Notes: generated from the sequence alone by a model not told the origin. DNA of 64,000 bases from Enterobacter cloacae (GCF_013375935.1 NZ_CP056117.1:3224001-3288000), one strand, 5' to 3'. Shown: positions 28,413 through 38,945, numbered from the stretch's first letter. A program made the numbers and translations.

Positions 28413-29003
28413 ATGGCTGTAAAACGTCGTGCTGAAACGGCTCAGGAAAATCGCGAAAAAATGATTCAGGCGGCGCGGAAGGCCTTTGCTGAAAAAGGCT
28501 ATGCCGCAGCGTCGATGGACGAACTCACGGCCAGCGTGGGGTTAACGCGCGGTGCGCTGTACCATAACTTTAGCGACAAGAAGGGGTTGCTGGCAGCGGT
28601 GGTCGCGCAGATTGATAGCGAAATGGCGGCAAAAGCGAAAGCCATTGCCGCAACCGCGGAGAACGACTGGGACCGACTGCTCGCGGAAGGCATCGCCTAC
28701 ATCAACATGGCGCTCGTTCCGGAAGTGCAGCGTATCGTGCTTCTTGATGGCCCGGCCGTTCTGGGCGATCCCGCGCAATGGCCCAGCCAGAATAGCTGCC
28801 TTGAGTCGACCCGCCAGACTATCGAAAAAATGATCGACTGCAAGGTGCTTAAAAAAATGGATGCAAAAGTCGCAGCCCATCTGTTGAATGGCGCTGCGCT
28901 GAATGCTGCCCTGTTGATTGCCGCAAGTGACGAGCCGCAGAAGACGCTGCCGCATGCCATCGAGGTGTTTAGCCTGCTGGCAAGCGGGTTACGCAACAGC
29001 TAA
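28413..29003 (+). CDS. TetR/AcrR-family transcriptional repressor
   Basis: A 196-residue regulator with an N-terminal helix-turn-helix (about residues 14-60; ASMDELTASVGLTRGALYHNFSDKKGLL) and a helical ligand-binding domain. AAGGGAGCC precedes the ATG. It is divergent from the RidA-family gene and is probably autoregulated through the shared operators. The ligand is unknown; the pairing suggests a toxic or reactive metabolite handled by the RidA protein. The last 4 bases overlap the end of sapF on the opposite strand, which marks the right edge of the accessory block. Confidence 0.87.
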   Translation: MAVKRRAETAQENREKMIQAARKAFAEKGYAAASMDELTASVGLTRGALYHNFSDKKGLLAAVVAQIDSEMAAKAKAIAATAENDWDRLLAEGIAYINMALVPEVQRIVLLDGPAVLGDPAQWPSQNSCLESTRQTIEKMIDCKVLKKMDAKVAAHLLNGAALNAALLIAASDEPQKTLPHAIEVFSLLASGLRNS

Positions 29004-29806
29004 CGGTCTTTACGCCACGCGTCGGCCGTTAACGCTTCACCAAAGTGTCCTGCAATCAGGCGTTTTGTCAGGTCGTGGAGCGGGGAGGCCAGCACGTCAG
29101 CCGTACTGCCGCGCTCGACGACGTCTCCCTGATGCATGACCAGCACCTGGTCGCTGATATGCTTCATCATGCCCAGGTGCTGGGTCACGTAGATATACGA
29201 AATTCCCTGTTTTTCCTGTAATTCCAGCATCAGGTTGATGAGCTGCGAACGCATCGACATATCCAGCGAGGCCAGCGCTTCGTCGGCGATAATGACCTTT
29301 GGGCGCAGGATAAGCGCGCGGGCCAGGCCGAGACGCTGTTTTTGACCCGGTGCCAGCATGTGCGGGTAGTAGCTAACGTGATCGGGCAGCAGCCCCACCA
29401 GGCGCAGGGTTTCAACAATGCGTTTCCGTCGCGCTTCCGGCTCCAGATCGGTATTTAACCGCAGCGGGAAATCCAGAATCTGCGAAATTCGCTGGCGTGG
29501 ATTAAGGGACGTCGACGGATCCTGGAAAATCATGCGGATGCGCTGGCTGCGAAACGAATAGTCCCCAAAAACCAGAGGATGATCGTCAATCAGTATTTCT
29601 CCGCCGCTCGGCTCTACCATGCCGGCGAGCATTTTTGCCAGCGTTGATTTACCCGAGCCGTTTTCGCCGATGATGGCCAGCGTTTGCTTTTCGCGCAGCG
29701 TAAAGCTCAGCGGCTTAACCGCCTCGACGGTCTGACGGTGAAAAAGGCCAGTGCGATAGCGAAAGGTCTTACTCAGGTTATGCACTTCCAGTAAGGTTTC
29801 GACCAT
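29000..29806 (-). CDS. sapF: Peptide ABC transporter ATP-binding protein SapF
   Basis: A 268-residue ABC ATPase (E. coli 268). Walker A GENGSGKSTL (about residue 48), ABC signature region LAPGQKQRLGLARALI and Walker B VIIADEAL are visible; the signature is degenerate (APGQ instead of LSGGQ), as in its orthologues. It is the last gene of sapABCDF, which is associated with putrescine export and with antimicrobial-peptide resistance in Salmonella; SapD affects Trk potassium uptake in E. coli. Confidence 0.95.
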   Translation of the reverse strand: MVETLLEVHNLSKTFRYRTGLFHRQTVEAVKPLSFTLREKQTLAIIGENGSGKSTLAKMLAGMVEPSGGEILIDDHPLVFGDYSFRSQRIRMIFQDPSTSLNPRQRISQILDFPLRLNTDLEPEARRKRIVETLRLVGLLPDHVSYYPHMLAPGQKQRLGLARALILRPKVIIADEALASLDMSMRSQLINLMLELQEKQGISYIYVTQHLGMMKHISDQVLVMHQGDVVERGSTADVLASPLHDLTKRLIAGHFGEALTADAWRKDR

Positions 29807-29807
29807 T

Positions 29808-30800
29808 TCACTCTCTCTCCATGTTCAGCGGGAAATGACAGGCAAACAGATGATTCTTCGGCCCCGTCAGCCGTGGCGTTTCAATGCATTTACGCTGAGC
29901 ATACGGGCAACGCGGACCCAAACGGCAGCCAATCGGCAGCGACTCCAGCAGCGGGATCGCCCCGGGCAGGGTATTCAGACGGCTCTTGTGCGGCATCGCG
30001 CTGCCGAAGTCAGGGATCGCACGGATCAGCGCCTGGGTGTACGGATGATGCGGGGTATTCACCAGATCTTCACTCGGTGCGGTTTCCACCGTCTGTCCGC
30101 AGTACATTACGTCAATCTTGTCCGCCCACTTGCTCAGCATTTGCAGATCATGGCTGATGAGCAAAATGGTGGTGTTATTGTTCTGGTTCAGACGCGTGAG
30201 CAGGCGGAAAATCTGCGCCTGCGTCGTCGGCTCCATCGCGTTCGTCGGTTCATCGGCAATCAGCAGGCGCGGCTGGTTAGCAAGGGCGATGGCAATCATC
30301 ACCTTCTGGCATTCGCCGTCGGTCAGTTCATACGGAAAACTGCGCATCGCGTCTTTATGGTCTTTGATCCCGACGCGGTGCAGCAGCTCAATGGCGCGGC
30401 GCTTACGCCAGCCGAAACGTTGCCACCAGCGGCCTTTATAAGTCCAGCCGGGAATGTTCTGCATCAGCTGTTTGCCCACGCGCTCGGACGGGTCGAGACA
30501 GGATTGCGGCTCCTGGAAAATCATCGAAACGTTATGGCCCACCAGCTTGCGGCGTTCGCGCGGTGAGAGACGCAGCAGGTCGATGTCGTCGAAGCGCATG
30601 CGGTCGGCGGTGACGCGCCAGTTGTCTTTCGCCACGCCGCAAATGGCTTTGGCGATCAGGCTTTTACCCGAACCAGATTCGCCCACCAGCCCGCGGATTT
30701 CGCCTTCTGCAAGGGTAATGCTGATGCGATCCACGGCTTTTACCCAGCCTTCACCCGTTTTGATTTCGATGGTGAGGTTGCGAATATCAAGTAACGGCAT
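29808..30800 (-). CDS. sapD: Peptide ABC transporter ATP-binding protein SapD
   Basis: A 330-residue Opp/Dpp-type ATPase, same length as E. coli. It has Walker [11 protein letters not shown] (about residue 40), [17 protein letters not shown] as the unusual signature region, Walker [13 protein letters not shown], and the C-terminal cysteine cluster [14 protein letters not shown]...FACHF of the oligopeptide ATPase subfamily. The start at 30800 overlaps the sapC stop by one base; the frame stays open upstream but inside sapC. In E. coli SapD confers ATP dependence on the TrkG/TrkH potassium systems. Confidence 0.95.
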   Translation of the reverse strand: MPLLDIRNLTIEIKTGEGWVKAVDRISITLAEGEIRGLVGESGSGKSLIAKAICGVAKDNWRVTADRMRFDDIDLLRLSPRERRKLVGHNVSMIFQEPQSCLDPSERVGKQLMQNIPGWTYKGRWWQRFGWRKRRAIELLHRVGIKDHKDAMRSFPYELTDGECQKVMIAIALANQPRLLIADEPTNAMEPTTQAQIFRLLTRLNQNNNTTILLISHDLQMLSKWADKIDVMYCGQTVETAPSEDLVNTPHHPYTQALIRAIPDFGSAMPHKSRLNTLPGAIPLLESLPIGCRLGPRCPYAQRKCIETPRLTGPKNHLFACHFPLNMERE

Positions 30801-31690
30801 TATTGCACCCCCGCGTTGATTGCGCGGCGGATGCCGTCGCCCAGCAGGTTGACGAGCAGAACGCTCACCATAATAGCCGCGCCCGGCAGCATCACGGTCC
30901 ACGGCGCGACGTAAATCAGCTCCAGCGCATCGCCGAGCATGGCGCCCCATTCCGGGGAGGGCAGCTGTGCGCCCAGGTCCAGGAAGCCCAGCGCGGCGAT
31001 ATCCAGTATCGCCATCGACAGGGCGCGGGTGATCTCCGTAACCAGCCCGGCGGCAATGTTAGGCAGCACGGCAAACCACAAAATATTGAAGGTGGTGGCG
31101 CCATCCAGACGGGCGGCGACAACGTACTCTTTCTCCAGCTCGTCATGCACCAGGCTGTAAACCGAACGCACCATGCGCGGCAGGATAGCCAGCCAGACGG
31201 CGAACATCGCGTGAGAAAGGTGCGGGCCTGCGAAGGCCACGACGATGATCGCCAGCAGCAGCGAGGGAATAGAGAGCAGGGTATCAAGAATATGGTTAAG
31301 TACGGCTGAGCGCAGGCCGTGGGTTGCACCGGCAAAAATGCCCAGCGCCAGGCCGCAGACGGCGGCGGCGAGCGTCACCACGAATGCGCCACCTACGGTC
31401 GGTGCGGCACCGCTCAGCAGACGGCTGAGCACGTCGCGTCCGAGATCGTCAGTTCCGAGGAAGAAAGAGACCTCTCCGTAGCGCGACCACGACGGCGGCA
31501 AAAGCTGGTAGCCGAGGAACTGCTGATCGATGCCATACGGGGCAAACCATGAACCGAAGAGACACAGCAGCACGAGGCCAATGCAGCCGTAAAAGCCGAT
31601 CATTGCCGTGGTGTCACCGTAAAAATTACGCCACACGGTGCGTAGCGCACCGGGCGTGCGCTTTTCGCTGTAGACGTTATCGTAAGGCAT
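30800..31690 (-). CDS. sapC: Peptide ABC transporter permease SapC
   Basis: A 296-residue inner-membrane permease of the DppC type with about six transmembrane helices and the EAA-like loop [24 protein letters not shown] (about residues 190-215). It pairs with SapB. It overlaps sapB by 14 bases and sapD by 1, which indicates a tightly coupled operon. Confidence 0.95.
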   Translation of the reverse strand: MPYDNVYSEKRTPGALRTVWRNFYGDTTAMIGFYGCIGLVLLCLFGSWFAPYGIDQQFLGYQLLPPSWSRYGEVSFFLGTDDLGRDVLSRLLSGAAPTVGGAFVVTLAAAVCGLALGIFAGATHGLRSAVLNHILDTLLSIPSLLLAIIVVAFAGPHLSHAMFAVWLAILPRMVRSVYSLVHDELEKEYVVAARLDGATTFNILWFAVLPNIAAGLVTEITRALSMAILDIAALGFLDLGAQLPSPEWGAMLGDALELIYVAPWTVMLPGAAIMVSVLLVNLLGDGIRRAINAGVQ

Positions 31691-32642
31691 ACCATTCCTT
31701 ATGCTTCAACGGGTTGGCCATGGCACCCAAAATATCGGAAACAACGTTAACAATGATGACCAGGGAGCCAATCACCATCACCCCGGCGGAGATAGCCGCA
31801 TAGTCCTGCTGGCGGATCGCATTAATCATCCAGCGCCCAAGGCCCGACCAGCTGAAGACCATCTCGGTGATCATTGCCAGCGTCAGCATGGTTGAGAATT
31901 GCAGCCCGAGACGCGGAATAACCGGCGGCAGCGCGTTGTGCAGCACGTGGCGGCGTAAAATCGTCAGGCGAGACAGGCCGCGCGTGGCGGCGGCTTTTAC
32001 ATAGTTTTGGTCAAAGACGTCAATGGTGCTGATACGCATCAGGCGGATCACTTCGGTCGTCGGCGCGACGGCCAGCGTCAGGACCGGCAGCACCATGTGG
32101 CGCAGGGCGCTCACGATCATCTCATCGCGCCAGACTGAATCTGAAAGCCAGGCGTCAACGATGGCGAACCCGCTCACCGTTTGCACGTTATAGAGCAGAT
32201 CGAAACGGCCGGCCACCGGCAGCCAGCCTAGCGTCAGCGAGAAGAAGAGGGTGAGCAGCAGCGCCAGCCAGAAAATGGGGATGGAGAAGCCAATCAGGGC
32301 AAGGGCGCTGATAAACTTATCCTGCCATTTATTGCGATATATTCCTGCCAGCATCCCCACCGGAATGCCTACGATAAGGGCAAAGCCGAAGGCCAGAATA
32401 CAGAGCTCCATGGTGGCCGGAAAAACGACCTTCAGCTGCTCGGATATGAGCTGTCCGTTGATGCTGGACACGCCGAAATCCCAGTGTAGCAGGCCGTTAA
32501 ACCAGAACAGCCAGGCGTCCAGGAGCGAAGAGCCCTGAAGCGGGGCGTGAGGGGTAAAGTAGCTAAGGCTGAAGCCGACAAAGGTTAGCAAGAACAGCGT
32601 GACCAGCAGCAACAGCAGCCGACGCAGGGTAAATATAATCAT
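31677..32642 (-). CDS. sapB: Peptide ABC transporter permease SapB
   Basis: A 321-residue DppB-type permease, as in E. coli. It has an N-terminal helix ([24 protein letters not shown]), the EAA-like loop [24 protein letters not shown] (about 215-240) and the C-terminal [24 protein letters not shown] helix. It overlaps sapA by 4 bases and sapC by 14. Confidence 0.95.
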   Translation of the reverse strand: MIIFTLRRLLLLLVTLFLLTFVGFSLSYFTPHAPLQGSSLLDAWLFWFNGLLHWDFGVSSINGQLISEQLKVVFPATMELCILAFGFALIVGIPVGMLAGIYRNKWQDKFISALALIGFSIPIFWLALLLTLFFSLTLGWLPVAGRFDLLYNVQTVSGFAIVDAWLSDSVWRDEMIVSALRHMVLPVLTLAVAPTTEVIRLMRISTIDVFDQNYVKAAATRGLSRLTILRRHVLHNALPPVIPRLGLQFSTMLTLAMITEMVFSWSGLGRWMINAIRQQDYAAISAGVMVIGSLVIIVNVVSDILGAMANPLKHKEWYALR

Positions 32643-34279
32643 GGTTTCTTCACCTCTTGTTCTTTCTCACGGGTTACGCCCGCGAAGGAGGCATTACCAA
32701 ACGGACTCAATACCAGCCCTTTAATATCGTAACGGTAGGCCTGAAGGCGCAGGGAAGAGGCAAGCGGCAGCACGGGGAGTTCTCTGGCCAGAATATCTTG
32801 CGCTTCGTCGTAGGCTTCTATGCGCGAGGCAAGCTGCTGAGAGGCCAGCGCTTTTTGCAGTACGGCATCAAATTCCCGGTTACACCAGTGGGCGTAGTTG
32901 GTCTGGGAGTTTATCGCCGCACAGCTCAGCAGCGGACGGAAGAAGCTGTCCGGGTCGTTACTGTCCGTAGACCAGCCAGCCAGGGTTAAGTCGTGATTCA
33001 TGTCCATCAGGCGCGCCTCCTGGAAGCGGCCTTCAACAGGAACGATGATCACCTTCACGCCCACCTGCGCCATATCAGCCTGCAACAGCTCGGCGGTTTT
33101 CAGCGGGCTGGGGTTCCAGGCCTGGGAGCTGGTAGGCACCCACAGTTGCAGCGTCAGGTTTTCCGCCCCCAGCGCCTTAAGCTGTTCGCGCGCTTTCGCC
33201 GGATTATATTCCGTGATCTTCGCCTCGCCGTCGTAGGCCCACGAGGCGCGCGGCAGAATAGAGGCGGCGGTTTCCGCGGTACCGTAATAAATCGACTGCA
33301 TCAGACGCTGGTTATTGATCGCCAGCGCCAGCGCATGGCGCACGGCCGGATTATTGAGCGGCGGCTTATCGGTGTTAAACGCCAGATAGGCAATATTCAT
33401 CCCGGGACGCAGGGTCAGGCGCAGGCGAGGATCGTCACGCAGAATGGTCAGTTGGCTGGCCGCAGGCCAGGCAAGGACGTCACACTCGCCGGTCAGCAGC
33501 TTGGAGAGCCGGCCGGTGCCGCCTGAACCCAGATCGACTATGACCTGCGGCATAAGCGGCTTGCCGCGCCAGAAGCGCTCGTGACGCTGAAGGCGAATGT
33601 ATTGTCCTGCGCGGTACTCGCCCAGCTGGAACGGACCTGTACCCACAGGCTCTCGGTCGAGGCGTTCCTGACGCCCCGTCTTCGTCAACCGATCCGCATA
33701 TTCGGCAGACATGATGGAGGCATAGTGCGTCGCCAGGTGCCAGAGAAATGAGGCGTCCGGGCGCGTCAGGCGAAACTCAACCGTGTGGTTATCCAGCTTG
33801 CGCACGCTTTTAACCGTATCGGCGAACTGCAGGCTGTCGAAATAGGGGAAGTTGTCGCCATTGACGTTATGCCACGGATGATTGCGGTTGAAAATGCGCT
33901 GGAAGGTAAAAACCACGTCATCCGCGTTGAGCTTGCGGGTTGGAGTAAACCAGGGGGTGTGCTGAAAGGCGACATCATCGCGCAGGCGGAAGCGGTAGGT
34001 CGCACCGTTATCCATCACTTCCCAGCTTTCGGCAAGCTCAGGCACCAGCCGATAGGTATAGGGATCCACATCGAGCAGGCGATCGTAAAGCTGCGCGGCC
34101 AGCGTATCGACAATCAGGCCGCTGCCCGCTTTTTGCGGATTAAAGGTATCAACTTGCCCGCTGACGCAATAGACGAAACCGCTATCGCGGATATCAGGGG
34201 GCACAGGACGTTCGGGCGCAGCAAAGGCCAGATTGCTGAACAGACCGAGTGCAAACAGGGACGATAAAACCAGGCGCAT
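32639..34279 (-). CDS. sapA: Periplasmic peptide-binding protein SapA
   Basis: A 546-residue SBP_bac_5 family binding protein (E. coli 547). The signal peptide ends LAFA near residue 20, followed by [18 protein letters not shown]. It delivers peptides, and in Haemophilus and Salmonella antimicrobial peptides or haem, to SapBCDF. It is the first gene of the sap operon; pspF lies 88 bases upstream on the same strand. In E. coli ymjA and the puu putrescine cluster separate sapA from pspF; they are absent here. Confidence 0.95.
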   Translation of the reverse strand: MRLVLSSLFALGLFSNLAFAAPERPVPPDIRDSGFVYCVSGQVDTFNPQKAGSGLIVDTLAAQLYDRLLDVDPYTYRLVPELAESWEVMDNGATYRFRLRDDVAFQHTPWFTPTRKLNADDVVFTFQRIFNRNHPWHNVNGDNFPYFDSLQFADTVKSVRKLDNHTVEFRLTRPDASFLWHLATHYASIMSAEYADRLTKTGRQERLDREPVGTGPFQLGEYRAGQYIRLQRHERFWRGKPLMPQVIVDLGSGGTGRLSKLLTGECDVLAWPAASQLTILRDDPRLRLTLRPGMNIAYLAFNTDKPPLNNPAVRHALALAINNQRLMQSIYYGTAETAASILPRASWAYDGEAKITEYNPAKAREQLKALGAENLTLQLWVPTSSQAWNPSPLKTAELLQADMAQVGVKVIIVPVEGRFQEARLMDMNHDLTLAGWSTDSNDPDSFFRPLLSCAAINSQTNYAHWCNREFDAVLQKALASQQLASRIEAYDEAQDILARELPVLPLASSLRLQAYRYDIKGLVLSPFGNASFAGVTREKEQEVKKP

Positions 34280-34367
34280 ATTTTTTAAGGTTTTTAGATT
34301 CGATCTGCAAAGTGTATCGCACTTACGCCTGCTTCGTAAAAATGTCTGGGGATAAGTGCTGATAATG

Positions 34368-35345
34368 TCAGCGCATTTGATGCTTTTTGAGCAATGCCCT
34401 TAGCTGATGGTAGGTCAGCCCCAGAAGTTCAGCCGCCCGTTTCTGGTTATATTTCGCCTCTGTCAGGCTTTGCTCAAGCAGCTGCTGTTCCTGATGGTGC
34501 TGATACTGACGCAAATCGAGCGGTAACGTCGGGCCTTCATGCAGCGCAGCCGGTGCCGGGGGCGGTTTAACGCTGCGCTTGAAGGGATCGAGAATAATGT
34601 TGTCCAGCTCGGTGTCGCTGCTCCCGTGACGGTAAACGGAGCGCTCCACGACGTTTTTCAGTTCCCGAATGTTGCCCGGCCAGCGGTAGCCGAGCAGGGT
34701 CTCGGTGGCCTGTTCACTGAAGCCGGGGAACAGCGGCAGCCCCAGCTCCCGGCACATCTGAATCGCGAACTGATCGGCCAGCAGCATAATATCGCTACGT
34801 CGCTCGCGCAGCGGCGGCAGCTGCACGACGTCAAAAGCCAGCCTGTCCAGCAGGTCGGCGCGGAATTTGTCCTCTGCCACCATTGCGGGAAGATCGGCGT
34901 TGGTGGCGCACACCAGGCGAACGTTGACCTGGAGCGGCTGACTGCCGCCAACGCGCTCAAGCTCGCCGTACTCGATGACGCGCAGCAGCTTTTCCTGCAC
35001 CAGCATCGGCGCGGTTGCCAGTTCGTCAAGGAAGAGGGTGCCGCCGTCGGCACGCTCAAAACGGCCCGGATGGCGTTTTTGCGCGCCGGTAAAGGCGCCG
35101 GCTTCGTGCCCAAACAGCTCCGTATCGAGCAGATTCTCGTTCAGCGCCGCGCAGTTCAGCGAAATAAAGGGGCCGTCCCAGCGCCCTGACAAATAGTGCA
35201 GGCGATTGGCGATGAGTTCCTTCCCCGTTCCGCGCTCGCCGATAATCAGCACCGGTTTGTTGAGGGGCGCAAGGCGGGAAACCTGCTCAAGTACTTCCAG
35301 AAAGCTGTTGGCTTCGCCAAGCAGATTGTCTTTGTATTCTGCCAT
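34368..35345 (-). CDS. pspF: Sigma-54-dependent activator of the phage-shock operon, PspF
   Basis: A 325-residue enhancer-binding AAA+ protein (start MAEYKDNLLGEANSF at 35345). It lacks a receiver domain; PspA inhibits it directly. Walker A is GERGTGKE (about residue 37), the sigma-54 contact loop is GAFTGAQ (about 85), and Walker B is TLFLDELAT. The C-terminal Fis-type helix-turn-helix is QKRAAELLGLTYHQLRALLKKH. It is divergent from pspA and shares the regulatory interval, through which it is also autoregulated in E. coli. Confidence 0.96.
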   Translation of the reverse strand: MAEYKDNLLGEANSFLEVLEQVSRLAPLNKPVLIIGERGTGKELIANRLHYLSGRWDGPFISLNCAALNENLLDTELFGHEAGAFTGAQKRHPGRFERADGGTLFLDELATAPMLVQEKLLRVIEYGELERVGGSQPLQVNVRLVCATNADLPAMVAEDKFRADLLDRLAFDVVQLPPLRERRSDIMLLADQFAIQMCRELGLPLFPGFSEQATETLLGYRWPGNIRELKNVVERSVYRHGSSDTELDNIILDPFKRSVKPPPAPAALHEGPTLPLDLRQYQHHQEQQLLEQSLTEAKYNQKRAAELLGLTYHQLRALLKKHQMR

Positions 35346-35443
35346 GATGAAATTAACCACTCCTTAGCGATATTCACCAGGTGAGGATAGTCGCTGGATG
35401 GATAAATATCAATCACATTGAATAAAATCAATAAGATAAAAAG

Positions 35444-35460
35444 TTGGCATGGGATTTGTA
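35444..35460 (+). promoter_or_regulatory. Sigma-54 promoter of pspA
   Basis: TTGGCATGGGATTTGTA has the -24 GG (35446-35447) and -12 GT (35458-35459) doublets with the invariant 10-base spacing, and is followed by TTAAC as in E. coli pspA. The AT-rich DNA just upstream (about 35405-35440) fits the IHF site, and the PspF enhancers should lie upstream of that. Confidence 0.9.
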
Positions 35461-35508
35461 TTAACTATTCAGCAGGGCATCGCCCGATAACAGAACTATG
35501 AGGATTGA

Positions 35509-36180
<672 letters not shown>

Positions 36181-36229
36181 TAATTTCTGCGGCACCTGAG
36201 CGTGCCGCATCGTAAGACAAGGAGTACAC

Positions 36230-36454
36230 ATGAGCGCGCTTTTTCTGGCTATACCCCTGACAATTTTCGTGCTGTTTGTTCTGCCCATCTGGCTTTGGCT
36301 GCACTACAGCAACCGCTCTGCACGCGGGGAGCTGTCGCAAAGTGAACAACAGCGGCTGGCGCAGCTTTCTGCGGAGGCGAATAAAATGCGCGAACGTATT
36401 CAGGCGCTGGAAGCTATCCTGGATGCGGAACACCCGAACTGGAGGGACCGTTAA
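36230..36454 (+). CDS. pspB: Phage shock protein B
   Basis: A 74-residue inner-membrane protein with one N-terminal helix (about residues 3-25, LFLAIPLTIFVLFVLPIWLWL) and a cytoplasmic leucine-zipper-like helix. With PspC it senses envelope stress and draws PspA away from PspF. The stop overlaps the pspC start (TAATG). Confidence 0.96.
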   Translation: MSALFLAIPLTIFVLFVLPIWLWLHYSNRSARGELSQSEQQRLAQLSAEANKMRERIQALEAILDAEHPNWRDR

Positions 36455-36813
36455 TGGCTGGACTGAATCTGAATAAAAAACTGTGGCGTATCCCGCAAAA
36501 GGGCATGGTGCGGGGCGTATGCGCCGGGCTGGCCCACTATCTGGACGTCCCGGTAAAGCTGGTGCGCGTGGTCACCGTGCTGTCGATTTTCTTCGGCCTG
36601 GCGTTTATCACCCTGGTGGCATATATCATTCTGTCGTTTGTGCTCGACCCAATGCCGGAAGGCGAATTGGATGCTGAGGGCATGCCAACCAGCAGCGATC
36701 TCCTCAATGCGGTGGATGAACAGCTGAGTGCAGGGGAGAAGCGGTTGCGCGAGATGGAACGTTATGTCACCTCCGACACCTTTACGCTGAGAAGCCGTTT
36801 TCGTCAGCTTTAA
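36454..36813 (+). CDS. pspC: Phage shock protein C
   Basis: A 119-residue inner-membrane protein with the PspC domain (LWRIPQKGMVRGVCAGLAHYLDVPVKLVRV, residues about 8-40) followed by a transmembrane helix (about 42-65). It is the bitopic partner of PspB in stress sensing. The C-terminal soluble part ends TFTLRSRFRQL. Confidence 0.96.
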   Translation: MAGLNLNKKLWRIPQKGMVRGVCAGLAHYLDVPVKLVRVVTVLSIFFGLAFITLVAYIILSFVLDPMPEGELDAEGMPTSSDLLNAVDEQLSAGEKRLREMERYVTSDTFTLRSRFRQL

Positions 36814-36825
36814 GAGAGACTCAAC

Positions 36826-37050
36826 ATGAAACAACACTGGCAGCAGGCCGGTCAGAAGGTAAAACCCGGCCTGAAAATCGCAGGTAAACTGGTTCTGATG
36901 ACGGCGCTACGTTATGGCCCGGCAGGCGTGGCGGGCTGGGCGATCAAGTCTGTTGCCCGTAAACCGGTCAGAATGGTGCTGGCGGTCGCGCTGGAACCCC
37001 TGTTAAAGAAACTCGCTAAACGCGTTTCCCGCCGCTACCTCTCACGCTAA
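36826..37050 (+). CDS. pspD: Phage shock protein D
   Basis: A 74-residue basic protein with a hydrophobic central stretch ([24 protein letters not shown]), likely a peripheral inner-membrane protein. It is the last psp gene here: the usual fifth gene, pspE (a periplasmic rhodanese), is absent and a terminator follows. Confidence 0.92.
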   Translation: MKQHWQQAGQKVKPGLKIAGKLVLMTALRYGPAGVAGWAIKSVARKPVRMVLAVALEPLLKKLAKRVSRRYLSR

Positions 37051-37066
37051 TTATCCTTCCGAATAA

Positions 37067-37113
37067 GCCCTTTCTCGCAGAGAGAGGGCGCGAAACTCCC
37101 CTCGGCTTTTTTT
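37067..37113 (+). terminator. Terminator after pspD
   Basis: A 10-bp stem with one G-T pair (GCCCTTTCTC / GAGAGAGGGC, loop GCA). A second, weaker hairpin (GAGGG / CCCTC) then runs into CGGC and seven T (37107-37113). Together they should end the psp message. Confidence 0.65.
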
Positions 37114-37183
37114 CTTTCTTTGCGGCAGCTCACATTACTGCGTTGAGTTGCTTTAAGAATCTCTTTTTCCGTCCCCAGGTCCG

Positions 37184-37212
37184 TTGACAGATATTTTTCA
37201 TGGGAGTAGATT
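37184..37212 (+). promoter_or_regulatory. Sigma-70 promoter of the ycj operon
   Basis: A consensus -35 TTGACA (37184-37189), a 17-base spacer and -10 TAGATT (37207-37212). Transcription should start near 37219, which places the LacI-type operator at the transcription start. Confidence 0.7.
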
Positions 37213-37218
37213 GCCACT

Positions 37219-37238
37219 CCGTGGGACCGCTACCATGG
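37219..37238. promoter_or_regulatory. LacI-type operator O1, probable YcjW site
   Basis: CCGTGGGACCGCTACCATGG: an imperfect palindrome around a central CG, the hallmark of LacI-family operators. The core TGGGACCGCTACCA (37222-37235) recurs exactly at 47164. Repression would be by blocking the start of transcription. The only LacI-family gene in the window is ycjW, at the far end of the cluster. Confidence 0.8.
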
Positions 37239-38932
37239 AAAATAATGTGAACGCAAAAATTAAAAATCTTATCAATCATATTTACGGTGAATCATTTTCT
37301 GATGCACACCTTGACGTGCTATTAACTAAGCTTGAACAAGCGGCTGTTAATATTACGGAAAAGCGTAAATCCGGCTGGGATGAAAAAGATGTCGTCCTGA
37401 TTACCTATGCCGATCAGTTCTCCGCGCAAGGGGAAAAAGCGCTGCCGGTATTTACCCGTTTCTATAATGAATGGCTTTCTCGTACTTTTTCCCATGTCCA
37501 TCTCTTGCCTTTTTATCCGTGGTCCTCAGATGACGGATTTTCCGTCATTGATTATCACAGCGTCGCGCCTGAAACCGGGACCTGGCGAGATGTTGCGGAG
37601 CTAAAACAGTCAGCCAGCTTAATGTTTGACTTCGTTTGCAACCATATGTCAGCTAAAAGCGAATGGTTTGCTAATTATCTGGCGCAGAAGCCAGGCTTTG
37701 AAGATTTCTTTATTTCTGTCGACCCCGATACCGATTTATCTGCCGTGACCCGTCCGCGCGCGTTACCGCTGCTGACGCCGTTTACCCTTCATGACGGAAG
37801 CGTACGTCATCTGTGGACGACCTTCAGCGATGACCAAATCGATCTCAATTTCGCCTCACCGCAGGTGCTGATTGCGATGGTCGATGTCCTGCTCCATTAT
37901 CTGGAGGAAGGGGCGCGCTATATCCGTCTGGACGCGGTCGGGTTTATGTGGAAAATCCCTGGAACGAGCTGCATTCATCTGGAACAAACCCATTGCCTTA
38001 TCCAGCTGTTCCGCGCCATTACGGACGCGGTGGCGCCGGGAACGGTGATTATCACCGAGACGAATGTTCCGCACAAAGACAATATTTCGTACTTTGGTGA
38101 TGGTGAAAATGAAGCCCAGATGGTTTACCAATTCTCATTACCACCGCTGGTGCTGCATGCCGTTCATCGTCAGGATGTAAAAGCCCTCTGCCAGTGGGCG
38201 GGTTCGCTGGCGCTGCCTTCAGCACATACCACGTGGTTCAACTTTCTGGCCTCTCATGATGGTATCGGGCTGAATCCGTTACGCGGCATTTTGCCGGAAT
38301 CAGAGATCCTCTCGCTGGTCGAAAATCTTCAGCAGGAAGGGGCGCTGGTCAACTGGAAAAATAACCCTGACGGAACGCGAAGCCCTTATGAAATCAATGT
38401 CACCTATCTTGATGCGCTAAGCGCGCAAGACAGCTCCGATGAGGAGCGAATTGCACGATTTATTCTGGCGCATGCGGTGTTGTTAAGTTTCCCTGGCGTA
38501 CCGGCTGTTTATATTCAAAGCATACTTGGATCGCGTAATGATTACGAAGGCGTTGAACGTCTCGGATATAACCGCGCGATAAACAGGAAGAAATACGCCG
38601 CTGGTGAGGTTGATCGGGAGCTTAATAATAAGAATAGTATTCGACATCAAATCTATTCTCGTTTAACCAGCCTAATCGCGATTCGCCGCGGAGAGCGCGC
38701 GTTCCATCCTGCTAGTAAGGCAATTTTTGAAGCGGTGGGTGAACAAATTCTTAAAATTGTTCGCGTTGCTAAAAACGGGGAGCGGATTACAGCATTATTT
38801 AATTTTAGTAATAAAATGCAGACCGTTAATGCACCCGCGCTGTCCGGTATGGAATTATTATCTAAATATAAGATTAGCGGTACGGATCTGACCCTCAATC
38901 CATGGCAGGTAATGTGGATTAAAGAAAACTAA
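37235..38932 (+). CDS. ycjM: Glucosylglycerate phosphorylase YcjM (GH13_18)
   Basis: A GH13 subfamily 18 sucrose-phosphorylase-like enzyme; E. coli YcjM phosphorolyses glucosylglycerate to glucose 1-phosphate and glycerate. The catalytic blocks are visible: YIRLDAVGF with the nucleophile Asp, ITETNVPH with the acid/base Glu, and LASHDGIGL; DFVCNHMS is the first GH13 motif. The ATG at 37235 overlaps the operator; an in-frame GTG at 37247 aligns better with the E. coli start and may be used instead (565 or 561 residues). It is the first gene of a ten-gene operon. Confidence 0.92.
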   Translation: MENNVNAKIKNLINHIYGESFSDAHLDVLLTKLEQAAVNITEKRKSGWDEKDVVLITYADQFSAQGEKALPVFTRFYNEWLSRTFSHVHLLPFYPWSSDDGFSVIDYHSVAPETGTWRDVAELKQSASLMFDFVCNHMSAKSEWFANYLAQKPGFEDFFISVDPDTDLSAVTRPRALPLLTPFTLHDGSVRHLWTTFSDDQIDLNFASPQVLIAMVDVLLHYLEEGARYIRLDAVGFMWKIPGTSCIHLEQTHCLIQLFRAITDAVAPGTVIITETNVPHKDNISYFGDGENEAQMVYQFSLPPLVLHAVHRQDVKALCQWAGSLALPSAHTTWFNFLASHDGIGLNPLRGILPESEILSLVENLQQEGALVNWKNNPDGTRSPYEINVTYLDALSAQDSSDEERIARFILAHAVLLSFPGVPAVYIQSILGSRNDYEGVERLGYNRAINRKKYAAGEVDRELNNKNSIRHQIYSRLTSLIAIRRGERAFHPASKAIFEAVGEQILKIVRVAKNGERITALFNFSNKMQTVNAPALSGMELLSKYKISGTDLTLNPWQVMWIKEN

Positions 38933-38945
38933 AAAGGACCCTAAA

